Shown: in pieces, positions 7,954 through 15,028 of the stretch
Layout of the letters: each line of letters begins with the position of its first letter
Numbering within the stretch: position 1 is the first letter of the stretch
IMG/VR virus record: IMGVR_UViG_3300006790_000756
Span: 1-64,000 of that record
Direction: 5' to 3' (one strand)
Length of the DNA stretch: 64,000 nt
Source: a virus
The notes under the pieces: model-generated
Told to the model about the DNA's origin: nothing
The model's database searches: none
The model's input: only the letters and a program-made list of their open reading frames with translations
Position numbers and translations under genes: made by a program

Positions 7954-8930
7954 ATACCTACTATATCATCTTCATTCAGAAAACACTTTGGACGATCCTC
8001 TTTGATATCTTCTAGAAAGTATTTGAGCTTATCGTGTGTAATTAAGCTTGTAAAAGGTATATTGAGGGCATATGCCATCATCTGACTATGGCCTGCTGTG
8101 CAGTAAAGATGCTTGACCTTAGCATAGTTGTGTATGATCTTATTCTCGTTCGCTACAGTGTTGTCTATCAAAGGTAAGTCCATGCCTAGATTCCTTGCGG
8201 TATTATAGAAAGACCTACTTCCATCATGTGACATGATGGCTACTTTTTCTCCTCTGTCTAGTAGCGACTGTATAACTTCCAGTAGCTCCTTATATACTAT
8301 TTGAATAGGCTTACGGTTATACCTTCTATGAAGCCTGTCATCCTTCAATTCAAAGACATGATATTCACCATTGGCAACAAAGTCTTTGTATTTATCCTTA
8401 ACATAGTATACTACTGGGCATAGATCAAATTCGATCTTGGAGTGTAAAGACTCATCTATATGAGACTTCAATCTCTCACAGTCTCCATTATGTCTCATGG
8501 AGAACATTTTAGATTTACTCACAAGACACTCTACATTCTTTTTGAATATATCTTGTCTTGTAGTATCCTCATAGTTGTCTGATCGGGGCATCAAAATAGT
8601 TTGATCATAGAAATGATTCCAGCCTATCCCTATGACATAAATGTCAGAAGTTATCTGTGACATCAGATCATGCGAACATGCCCACTGCCAACACGATATA
8701 TTGTTGGGGTTAGTGTCTGGTAGGAACAGTCCTCCTCCCCCTACTATGATCGCATCAAAGGTATTGAAGTAATCAATATCCTTTTGTGTGACAACCTTTC
8801 TTACATCAAAATTAGTCCAGCTAACACTAGAGTCTATAATCGACTCAAACCTTTTTTTAGTTGAAGGACCTAGAAAGAAGTCTCCCGAGTTTCTACCCCC
8901 ATGCACCGCGTATATGTGTAAAGCTTTCAT
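7944..8930 (-). CDS. Polysaccharide pyruvyl transferase family protein
   Basis: 328 residues. The start ALHIYAVHGGRNSGDFFLG followed by AIIVGGGGLFLPD, VIGIGWNHFY and FSMRHNGDCERL follows the layout of the polysaccharide pyruvyltransferase domain, a GT-B-like fold that moves pyruvate from phosphoenolpyruvate onto a sugar, giving an acidic ketal. It overlaps the NeuB-type gene by 4 nt (ATGA). Together with a nonulosonate pathway it would make the resulting glycan more acidic. The exact acceptor is unknown. Confidence 0.72.
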   Translation of the reverse strand: MKALHIYAVHGGRNSGDFFLGPSTKKRFESIIDSSVSWTNFDVRKVVTQKDIDYFNTFDAIIVGGGGLFLPDTNPNNISCWQWACSHDLMSQITSDIYVIGIGWNHFYDQTILMPRSDNYEDTTRQDIFKKNVECLVSKSKMFSMRHNGDCERLKSHIDESLHSKIEFDLCPVVYYVKDKYKDFVANGEYHVFELKDDRLHRRYNRKPIQIVYKELLEVIQSLLDRGEKVAIMSHDGSRSFYNTARNLGMDLPLIDNTVANENKIIHNYAKVKHLYCTAGHSQMMAYALNIPFTSLITHDKLKYFLEDIKEDRPKCFLNEDDIVGICK

Positions 8931-9748
8931 CCTCTTAGACTCTTTCGTTTCTCAAGTTCTACACCAGCACAGACCCTAGGACCACCATCACCCAAGGATA
9001 GCTCTACATCCCTAATGCCCTTCACTAGCTTTAAAAGTCCTAGTGGCTCTACTGAGGCGAGATGATCACTACCCCACATGGTTCTGTCCAGGGTGACATG
9101 TCTCTCTACCCAGGTAGCTCCCATGGCTACTGAGGCAAAAGTAGTAACTAGACCATACTCATGACCGCTGTAGCCTATATCTCTACCAGGGAAGTTTTCT
9201 CGTAGAGATGTGATATAGTTAAGGTTTAGCTCACTAACAGGTGAAGGGTAGCTTGAGTTAGTGTGCATAATTACATCAGGGTTACAAGCCCCAACACAAT
9301 CAACGATCTCACTCTCTTCACTCATGCCTGTAGAGATCAGGAGAGTGCTTGAGTGTTCTCTAGCTGTCTTACATAAAGTTAGGTCAGTAATGAGTGCGGA
9401 AGGAATCTTTGTTATATCAACATACTCCCTCATAAAGTATGAAGAAGGTTCGTCCCACACGGAGGCGAACCAACCTATACCTTTCTCTTTACAGTATGCG
9501 TCTATCTCGTCGTACTGTGGTTTCTCAAACTCTACCTTGTGCTTGTAATCAAGGTAGGTCATTTCTCCCCAAGGAGTTGATCTCATAACATCCTTTTGAT
9601 GATCTGGTACGCAGACCTCTGGGGTTCTCTTCTGAAACTTTACATAGTCGCACCCTGCTAACGCTGCCGCATCAATAAGCTTCTTAGCTATCTCAACGCT
9701 GCCGTTATGGTTGATTCCTATCTCAGCTATTACTTTTGTACTTGTCAT
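8927..9748 (-). CDS. neuB: NeuB-type nonulosonic (sialic) acid synthase
   Basis: 273 residues with TKVIAEIGINHNGSVEIAK, CDYVKFQKRTP, FASVWDEPS, LLISTGMS and HTNSSYPSP, all landmarks of the NeuB/SpsE/LegI family, which condense phosphoenolpyruvate with a six-carbon aminosugar to give sialic, legionaminic or related acids. It lacks the C-terminal SAF antifreeze-like domain of cellular NeuB (usual length near 340). The frame stays open up to 9781, but ATG at 9748 opens directly into the conserved first strand, so that start is chosen; it overlaps neuA by 26 nt. Which nonulosonate is made cannot be decided. Confidence 0.85.
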   Translation of the reverse strand: MTSTKVIAEIGINHNGSVEIAKKLIDAAALAGCDYVKFQKRTPEVCVPDHQKDVMRSTPWGEMTYLDYKHKVEFEKPQYDEIDAYCKEKGIGWFASVWDEPSSYFMREYVDITKIPSALITDLTLCKTAREHSSTLLISTGMSEESEIVDCVGACNPDVIMHTNSSYPSPVSELNLNYITSLRENFPGRDIGYSGHEYGLVTTFASVAMGATWVERHVTLDRTMWGSDHLASVEPLGLLKLVKGIRDVELSLGDGGPRVCAGVELEKRKSLRG

Positions 9749-10343
9749 AGTCTTGTTGATGATCGACATCCACCTTATCATCTATAGGATAGTAGACTGT
9801 ATCCTCGTTGTACATATTAGAGTTTAAGCTTTCTAACTCAGATACCTTAAAGGCACAGACGAAATGGCTTATCTCAAAACAAGAAGGGTAGTCTTGTCTT
9901 CTATAATAGTCGTGCTTAACTAACTGCGTTCCTTTATTATCATGTTTTTCTAACATCATTAAGAAAGGAGAAACTTTAACTTCTTTCCTACACAGCATAC
10001 TAGAAGCTCTAGATGATTTAAAGAACTCAAGTGCTTTCTTGATATCCTTAGATGTCCTCTCTGGGTATGTTAAGTACAACATTACCACGACATCATCTTT
10101 AGGAAGGTTCTTGCAATACTCCACCATCAACTCTTTAGGAGATGTAGTATCTACAGATAAAGCATTAGGTCTGTCAAGAAACCTTAGACCTATGGAGTTA
10201 CAACTTTGTTGTATCACTTCATCGTCTGTGTATACAACAAGGTCTTGTTTTATATCTTCGTAGTCTAAGTGATTGATCAAAACCCTATTCTTGAAGGGAA
10301 GACCTTTTGACCCTTTTCTCGCTGGGACTACGAAATGAATCAT
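9723..10343 (-). CDS. neuA: NeuA-type CMP-nonulosonate (acylneuraminate) cytidylyltransferase
   Basis: 206 residues starting HFVVPARKGSKGLPFKN, the CTP-binding signature of CMP-sialic acid synthetases, with VVMLYLTYPERT and YYPIDDKVDVDHQQD in the expected places. The product activates the sugar made by the adjacent NeuB-type enzyme. The two genes overlap, so they are probably made in a fixed ratio. No upstream precursor genes of the NeuC, LegB or PseB kind are visible, so the aminosugar substrate would have to come from the host. Confidence 0.82.
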   Translation of the reverse strand: MIHFVVPARKGSKGLPFKNRVLINHLDYEDIKQDLVVYTDDEVIQQSCNSIGLRFLDRPNALSVDTTSPKELMVEYCKNLPKDDVVVMLYLTYPERTSKDIKKALEFFKSSRASSMLCRKEVKVSPFLMMLEKHDNKGTQLVKHDYYRRQDYPSCFEISHFVCAFKVSELESLNSNMYNEDTVYYPIDDKVDVDHQQDYDKYKSNS

Positions 10344-10942
10344 CTATGAACTCCAATAATGTGACCGCAATAAATGAAGTCGTTTTCTAAACAAAACTTT
10401 TGATACATAAGCCCATCAGACTGCTCGGACTTGTCGAACCATCCTCCGTTCTTTCTCCAAAGAGATGTCTTCATTACCAATTGCATTGCGTCTATGTTTT
10501 GATGGATAGGGGGATGCCCGTCTAATATAACTTGATCTCCATCTTTACCAGTCCGAAGTAACCCTTCTTTTTTTCTAATGGTGCCATCTAGGATCACTGG
10601 GCATATGATGATGTCGCTATCCATCTTTGCGATCTCTTGCAAAGTATCAGTATACAAAATATTGTCAGGGTTTAGATGAATTATATATTCACCTTTTGCT
10701 TCTTTAATACCGAGATCTCTTAGGCTGTGTCCCCAGTCATTGTACCTTTTTTTAGTTTCCCTTACTTTCAGATCTAAATTGTACCCAGAGAATTTAGGCA
10801 GTGGTCTAGATACAGGACCATCGTGGTACAGCAAGACCTCGAAGTCTTTGAACTTTGATTGAGATAGGTTGTCCATGCATAAGCATAGAGTCTTGTCATC
10901 AATCACTCCGTCATAGTGCGGCACTATTATCGAGAACTTCAT
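10340..10942 (-). CDS. Glycosyltransferase family 2-like
   Basis: 200 residues. FSIIVPHYDG opens a GT-A fold, followed by FEVLLYHDGP and the acidic metal site IIHLNPDNIL. The frame stays open up to 11047, but ATG at 10942 places the conserved strand at the N-terminus and is preferred; it overlaps the GT4 gene by 32 nt. Likely a cytoplasmic glycosyltransferase that extends the same glycan as its neighbours. Confidence 0.7.
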   Translation of the reverse strand: MKFSIIVPHYDGVIDDKTLCLCMDNLSQSKFKDFEVLLYHDGPVSRPLPKFSGYNLDLKVRETKKRYNDWGHSLRDLGIKEAKGEYIIHLNPDNILYTDTLQEIAKMDSDIIICPVILDGTIRKKEGLLRTGKDGDQVILDGHPPIHQNIDAMQLVMKTSLWRKNGGWFDKSEQSDGLMYQKFCLENDFIYCGHIIGVHR

Positions 10943-12107
10943 TTTTGATTTGTAGTTGCTTGTAGAGATCCAGTCTAAACTTGACGACCTTGTTGATATC
11001 AAAGTATTGATCAGTGACGCTCTTAAGGTTAGCGCCCATCTCCTCACGACCTTTCTTGTCCTTGATCATTCTGGTCATGACCTTTACCCAATCAGACTTG
11101 GTGTTGTTCTTGTCAATCAAGTATCCTGTATGACCATTCTTAATAGTCTCGTCGTAGCATCCACAGTCTGTAGCTACAAGAGGAATACCATAACGGCCAC
11201 ACTCAGCTACTTTAATCTCACTCTTACTGTCATTGAACGCATTGAATTGTAGAGGAGCGATTGCTACATCCATGTGAGTGTAGAACTCACCATAGCGATC
11301 AGGACCCATGGCTTGTCGTACAGCCCAGTTCCTAGCTCCTCTAAAGCCCGCTGTGAGCATTCTAGTATAGTTGTCCCATACATCCTGTTGCCAGTCTGGT
11401 TTTGTGTCTGGGGGCACTGGGGGGCGTCCATAGAAGTCCCAGTGAACGCGCTCACGGCCTGCCTTTTGGTTCACAAGCCAAGGAACACCTACAAACTCTC
11501 TCAGGTCCTGCTCATGGTGAATGCCTCCTACCCAGCCTACACGACATAGATTCTTCCTTTGTGGTGAAACCTTTGGCATGTTCCAGCAAGGAAGCTCGTA
11601 ATCAATGGCATTCTTTACAATCGCAAGAGTTGTCTTTTCACCACAGAAGGGATGTACCCTTTCTGCAAACTTCTGTTGAGTTACAGTTACGAGGTCAGAG
11701 TTGTGATAGATAAACTTAGTAATCTCACTAAGTCCTCGCTCCTCGTATACCTTCTCTAGCCTGTGACCTTTGTAAACATCGGTCAGAAGGTCATCAGTGT
11801 CGTAGTGCATGAACTTGCCAAACTCTTTAGCCTTGCCTACGATACGAGCGGTATATGGTCCACCAAAGTTACTAAGGTTCTGAGTGAAGATAATATCAGC
11901 CCACTTCATATCCTCGAACTCCCAGTCCTGTTTCCACTGCCCCTGCCTTTCACCCTCTTCTTCTATGCCCAAAGGGTTCTTGTTAAAGCGAACTTCTACT
12001 TTATCGCCATAGTGTTGAGCCAGCTTATTAAAAGGTAGCCACGCTCTGTAATACGCACATCCACCATCATTGGCAGGTACAACTAGTATCTTTAGTTTAT
12101 TATCCAT
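10911..12107 (-). CDS. Glycosyltransferase, GT-B fold (GT4-like)
   Basis: About 398 residues. LKILVVPANDGGCAYYRAWLP begins the N-terminal Rossmann domain; GWVGGIHH and the C-terminal donor-binding stretch KVAECGRYGIPLVATDCGCYDE with HTGYLI are typical of GT4. A second start at 12125 is open; ATG at 12107 is preferred because GAG stands seven bases upstream. Its base composition looks closer to the phage core genes than to the A+T-rich genes below it, so it may belong to the older phage set. It overlaps the methyltransferase gene. Confidence 0.75.
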   Translation of the reverse strand: MDNKLKILVVPANDGGCAYYRAWLPFNKLAQHYGDKVEVRFNKNPLGIEEEGERQGQWKQDWEFEDMKWADIIFTQNLSNFGGPYTARIVGKAKEFGKFMHYDTDDLLTDVYKGHRLEKVYEERGLSEITKFIYHNSDLVTVTQQKFAERVHPFCGEKTTLAIVKNAIDYELPCWNMPKVSPQRKNLCRVGWVGGIHHEQDLREFVGVPWLVNQKAGRERVHWDFYGRPPVPPDTKPDWQQDVWDNYTRMLTAGFRGARNWAVRQAMGPDRYGEFYTHMDVAIAPLQFNAFNDSKSEIKVAECGRYGIPLVATDCGCYDETIKNGHTGYLIDKNNTKSDWVKVMTRMIKDKKGREEMGANLKSVTDQYFDINKVVKFRLDLYKQLQIKNEVLDNSAAL

Positions 12108-12684
12108 TGTAAATCTCGTAGTCATCTAGTAAGAAATATGAATTTCCGTTAGTATATTCAAGGTATAAAACCTTCTTGCATACTCTCTTAATTTCTTTGT
12201 TAATCTTATTCCACTCCTTTAGCCCATCTGAATCACAGATCATTCGCCTAAAACCACATACTATCCCAAGATCATACTCTTTATCATCAAAGTTCAGGTG
12301 GCTAACATCCGCTACTAAAAAAGTATGCTCTGGATTATTTTCAGTTGCCAGAGATATGAAAGACTGGCAACTGTCAACCCCCATGTAGTTGTGTGGGTTG
12401 AAGTATTTAGCGAATCTTCCATATCCACATGCAACATCTAAAACCTTAGTATTAGAATTCTTTAGATGATCTTTGAGATTAGAATCAGTGGTTAAAGGAG
12501 TCTTGATAGGATCCAGATTACCTCTGTGTATTAGTTTTTCTATTAGAGAAATATGCCTGTACTCAATAGCATTGAATAAGCAGTGATCTATTCCTGTTCC
12601 TAGAGAATCATGAATAGTTCCTTTTGCTAAGGCTTTTTGTAGTAAACCAGACCAGAAGGACTGTCTTTGAAACTGCTTAAACAT
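12100..12684 (-). CDS. Class I SAM-dependent methyltransferase, first gene of glycan operon
   Basis: 194 residues. The SAM site is VLDVACGYGRFAKYF with MGVDSCQSFI and HTFLVADVSHL; the region after it (YDLGIVCGFRRM) is unusual and the acceptor is unknown. It is the first gene after the promoter-like box and hairpin at 12690-12722, with ATG 5 nt past the hairpin and no clear Shine-Dalgarno site. It may methylate the end of a glycan, for instance to cap chain growth, but only the fold is supported. Confidence 0.68.
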   Translation of the reverse strand: MFKQFQRQSFWSGLLQKALAKGTIHDSLGTGIDHCLFNAIEYRHISLIEKLIHRGNLDPIKTPLTTDSNLKDHLKNSNTKVLDVACGYGRFAKYFNPHNYMGVDSCQSFISLATENNPEHTFLVADVSHLNFDDKEYDLGIVCGFRRMICDSDGLKEWNKINKEIKRVCKKVLYLEYTNGNSYFLLDDYEIYNG

Positions 12685-12689
12685 AAGAA

Positions 12690-12714
12690 GGGAGACGGCT
12701 TTGAACCGTCTCCC
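12690..12714 (-). promoter_or_regulatory. 5'-leader hairpin of the glycan operon
   Basis: Perfect nine-base-pair inverted repeat GGGAGACGG / CCGTCTCCC with a seven-base loop. It lies between the CTATAATAG box and the ATG, so an mRNA started at the box would begin almost exactly with this stem. It may protect the 5' end or gate translation. A terminator is also possible, but only TTCTT follows on the minus strand. Confidence 0.6.
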
Positions 12715-12722
12715 TATTATAG
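12714..12722 (-). promoter_or_regulatory. Palindromic promoter-like box before the glycan operon
   Basis: CTATAATAG on the minus strand, contiguous with the leader hairpin. Here the box faces a structured leader instead of standing 3 nt before the ATG as at uvsX. Confidence 0.55.
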
Positions 12723-12740
12723 TGCCAGCCTGAGATTTTT

Positions 12741-12764
12741 AAAGCGCCCGTCTAACGCTTTTTT
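12741..12764 (+). terminator. Weak hairpin with T-run, plus strand
   Basis: Stem AAAGCG/CGCTTT with a nine-base loop followed by further T residues on the plus strand. No plus-strand gene leads into it, so it may be fortuitous or may block antisense transcripts. The stem is short and A+T-rich. Confidence 0.25.
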
Positions 12765-12793
12765 CGAGTTTCTAGACTGTCTAATCTTCGCTG

Positions 12794-12844
12794 CCCGACA
12801 GGATCCCTCTAGAACACTCTAGTAGGATCACCTCCTTCGTCGGG
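12794..12844 (-). other. 51-nt structured element carrying a 13-nt 16S-tail match
   Basis: Outer stem CCCGAC/GTCGGG closes a long hairpin with inner pairings GATCC/GGATC and CTAGA/TCTAG. On the minus strand, which is transcribed from the gp32 and lipoprotein genes, one arm reads AAGGAGGTGATCC, exactly complementary to the widely conserved 3' end of bacterial 16S rRNA; on the plus strand the same bases copy that rRNA tail. No ORF of any length follows the site: the nearest GTG is closed after two codons. It could be a 3'-UTR element or a small RNA; function is unknown. Confidence 0.45.
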
Positions 12845-12866
12845 ATTGTCTCAGACACAGCGATTA

Positions 12867-13424
12867 TCACGAAACAGACTCTTCGGGTACTTCTTCGTAC
12901 TCGTACTCATGCTCATCGTCAGCAGCAATCTTTGATGCCTCAGTTGAGTGTGCTAGGCCAAGTGCAGAAGCAACAGCCTTGACAGTCCCACCTACATCAA
13001 CTGTAGGATCTCCCTTGTGTGGTACAAGGGACTTGGCTGCCTTAACATAGTGCTTGCGCTTACGCTGAGAGAACATCGTTACAACGCCCTCCCATGCAGC
13101 AAGGCCAGGAAGGAAGGTACTTGCGATACCAAAGCCAGCGTCGATCATGGCCCCGATGTCACCCTCGTCTGGAGTAGCAGCGATATAAGCAGCATCTTCT
13201 TTAAGTTGCTCCTTGTCTGCTACAACGACCTGAGTGCCCTCAGGAATCTTAGCCTTGATCTCCTCAGGAAGCTGTTCCCAAGGGATGACAGCGCCCTGTT
13301 GACCTTCGGCAAGTTGATCGGCTGTGGTAAAGACTGTACCGTCACCAATAAGTTCCTTCAGAACAGCGCACGATGTAGTACCGAACACTAGGACTGAGGC
13401 TGCGATTACATTGATAAGTTTCAT
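12867..13424 (-). CDS. Predicted lipoprotein, 185 aa
   Basis: The N-terminus LINVIAASVLVFGTTSC is a signal peptide with a lipobox and Cys-19, so the mature protein should be lipid-anchored. Residues about 95-125 form a glycine-rich hydrophobic stretch (GFGIASTFLPGLAAW) that could insert in a membrane, followed by basic QRKRKHYVKAAK; the C-terminus is strongly acidic (EHEYEYEEVPEE). This might be a spanin component, a superinfection-exclusion protein or an envelope modifier, but no family is recognised. It starts by ATGA-type overlap with the gp32 gene, an odd partner for an envelope protein. Confidence 0.7.
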   Translation of the reverse strand: MKLINVIAASVLVFGTTSCAVLKELIGDGTVFTTADQLAEGQQGAVIPWEQLPEEIKAKIPEGTQVVVADKEQLKEDAAYIAATPDEGDIGAMIDAGFGIASTFLPGLAAWEGVVTMFSQRKRKHYVKAAKSLVPHKGDPTVDVGGTVKAVASALGLAHSTEASKIAADDEHEYEYEEVPEESVS

Positions 13425-14194
13425 GACATTAACCTCTTAGTAAAATCATCATCGGAACCTGCATCCGAAGAATCCTCTTGAAGAGTGCGTTCCCGTGGCA
13501 TAAGCTCAGGCCGCAGGTTGAGAACCGCCTCTTTCACATCATCGTACTCTTCAAGCTTCACAAGGGAGTGAATATCGTGAAGAGACTCCATCACCTCTGA
13601 GATCATCTTCTTGCTGCCAAGCGATGTTGCCTTGGGGCGGAACATCGACTGATCGTACTTGGGCCATTGTCCTTCCTTCTTCATATGAAGCTTGAAGTCG
13701 TGGCCGATCTCGGTATCAAGGATACCATTCTCAGACTCCTCGAAAAGATCAGCGTAGTCGGGATCCATCATGGTCTCGACGATCTTCTGGAAGAGAATAA
13801 CGCCAATGGAGAAGATCTTGACCTCCTCGTTCTCACGGTCATAGGCGTTCAGGTAGTAGCGAGCACGGGGCTTGATTTGCCGAGCAAGGTCCTCGTCCTC
13901 CTTGGAACCAGTTTTCCACAGACCGTAGTACAGGTCACAGAGAGGGCACTTCTCCCCATGCACCTTACGGCAGTGTACATTCTTCACCGAGCCATCAGGT
14001 TGAGGAACACGGTGGATCTTAGTCTCTGCGTAGAAGTTCTTGTCAGAATCCGCAGGAGCAGGAAGGATACGAAGGTAAGCCTCGCCCTCCTTTACTTGGT
14101 AGAATTTGTTCAGGAAGTCCTGATCTCCACCACCAGTTTTAGGGTTAGTAAGTTGTTGGTGCTTCGCACGAAGCGCGTTTAGGTCAATAGCCAT
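13421..14194 (-). CDS. 32: gp32-type single-stranded DNA-binding protein
   Basis: 257 residues. After a short basic N-terminus (DLNALRAKHQQLT) comes the OB-fold core, with a zinc site HCRKVHGEKCPLCDLYY that matches the H-C-C-C zinc knuckle of T4 gp32, and YLRILPAPADSDKNFY upstream. The C-terminal tail is acidic (EDSSDAGSDDDF), the usual contact surface for partner proteins. It coats single-stranded DNA and coordinates polymerase, helicase loading and UvsX. The gene has its own promoter-like box and an AAGGA site upstream, which suits abundant production. Confidence 0.88.
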   Translation of the reverse strand: MAIDLNALRAKHQQLTNPKTGGGDQDFLNKFYQVKEGEAYLRILPAPADSDKNFYAETKIHRVPQPDGSVKNVHCRKVHGEKCPLCDLYYGLWKTGSKEDEDLARQIKPRARYYLNAYDRENEEVKIFSIGVILFQKIVETMMDPDYADLFEESENGILDTEIGHDFKLHMKKEGQWPKYDQSMFRPKATSLGSKKMISEVMESLHDIHSLVKLEEYDDVKEAVLNLRPELMPRERTLQEDSSDAGSDDDFTKRLMS

Positions 14195-14204
14195 AGTTAG
14201 TTTC

Positions 14205-14213
14205 CTTATATAG
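14205..14213 (-). promoter_or_regulatory. Promoter-like box before gene 32
   Basis: CTATATAAG on the minus strand, a variant of the CTATWATAG box, ending 10 nt before the gene 32 ATG and just ahead of its ribosome-binding site. It is less palindromic than the others. Confidence 0.4.
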
Positions 14214-14217
14214 TAGT

Positions 14218-14667
14218 TCAGTCAGTGATCATTCTCGTCTCAGCGCGAGAATTTGCAGATAGTTGTACAAGCAGATCCTTTCTATGTGACATAGATTGGA
14301 CTAGAGACTTGAGGAGACCCTGCTTGTAACGCTTCTCCTCAAGGTTCTTCTTCATACTATGTAGGGTAGAATCACGGCCAACATAGTCATCGACAGCAGC
14401 GACCGTTGCCCTTGCCCCAGCTTGAATAATAGCATCACGGGCATCATTTTTCAAATCCACCTCATGCTTCTCCATGTCTACCTCGTAGTCCTTGACGCTC
14501 TTGGTCGCAAACTCTAGTAGACCACAGTAGTAGGAATAAATACGAGAGTGCTTAAGGATCTCGTCGTTTACAGAAAACTTATCGATACTAAGCAGGCTGT
14601 CCGCGAGCTTAAGGTAAAGATCCATGTCTAGCTCGTCGTATGCTTTTAGTAGGTCATCACTCTTCAT
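14218..14667 (-). CDS. UvsY-like recombination mediator (tentative)
   Basis: 149 mainly helical residues. The order of features resembles T4 UvsY: an early aromatic segment IYSYYCGLLEFATKS, a middle region with DDYVGRDSTLHSMK, and a C-terminal LLKSLVQSMSHRKDLLVQL that recalls the UvsY stretch around its 'LDFC..LDAIK.R' helix. UvsY helps UvsX displace gp32. Placement between gp32 and the gp41 helicase supports a recombination role. Direct sequence similarity is weak, so treat the name as a hypothesis. Confidence 0.45.
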   Translation of the reverse strand: MKSDDLLKAYDELDMDLYLKLADSLLSIDKFSVNDEILKHSRIYSYYCGLLEFATKSVKDYEVDMEKHEVDLKNDARDAIIQAGARATVAAVDDYVGRDSTLHSMKKNLEEKRYKQGLLKSLVQSMSHRKDLLVQLSANSRAETRMITD

Positions 14668-15028
14668 CGAATATCACGCTCCACAGTTCAGGATTCAGGT
14701 GTTGAAACAATAATAGTCCACGGGTAGCAGATTCCACAACAAATTCGTTAGTTGTTTTTAGCTCCACCGTAGAGTCCTCATCATCAGCCCTCAGCCCAGT
14801 CGTAGAAAAGATAACATGAAAGATCTCATGCACCAGGGTCGGACGAAGAACATGGTCCTTGGCAGTATCGTCTAATATGATCTCCAGCTTATCGAAGTCG
14901 GTCAGGCCGAGACAATCATCACCCATGTAGGACAGGTCCTTTTTGAAGATGATGTTGAATGCGGCCCAACCAAAGTGGAGATAGCCTATATCCTTAATTT
15001 TCTGCTTCAGGCTCTTGGTTCTCGTCAT
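14657..15028 (-). CDS. Putative zinc metallopeptidase-like protein (HExxH)
   Basis: About 123 residues with a single clear motif, TLVHEIFHVIF, the HExxH zinc site of metallopeptidases in a helix, followed by NEFVVESATRGLL where a third ligand Glu could lie. The context is like small phage ImmA/IrrE-type or SprT-like proteins, but I cannot assign a family. ATG at 15028, with AGAGG upstream, is preferred over 15055. It overlaps the helicase gene by 35 nt and the UvsY-like gene by 11 nt. Confidence 0.6.
   Translation of the reverse strand: MTRTKSLKQKIKDIGYLHFGWAAFNIIFKKDLSYMGDDCLGLTDFDKLEIILDDTAKDHVLRPTLVHEIFHVIFSTTGLRADDEDSTVELKTTNEFVVESATRGLLLFQHLNPELWSVIFDEE

Noticed and set aside
9901-9909. 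Exact CTATAATAG inside the neuA gene.
   Set aside because: It falls in codons of a conserved-looking region, with no gene start within 100 nt; about one such chance hit is expected. An internal promoter for neuB is possible but unsupported.
11274-11713. Plus-strand ORFs opposite the GT4 gene.
   Set aside because: The minus frame has clear GT4 motifs; the plus frames have no ribosome-binding site and look like antisense translations.
3493-12684. Possible prophage or bacterial chromosome segment.
   Set aside because: Flanked on both sides by phage replication genes with the same promoter box and strand, with no attachment site, integrase or transposase visible.
12690-12722. Hairpin GACGG-TTCAAAG-CCGTC looks like a tRNA T-arm, and CACTATA...GGGAGA recalls a T7 promoter.
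   Set aside because: No acceptor, D-arm or anticodon arm can be built around it. The T7 resemblance covers only part of the consensus with 3 extra bases inside, and no T7-type polymerase gene is seen.
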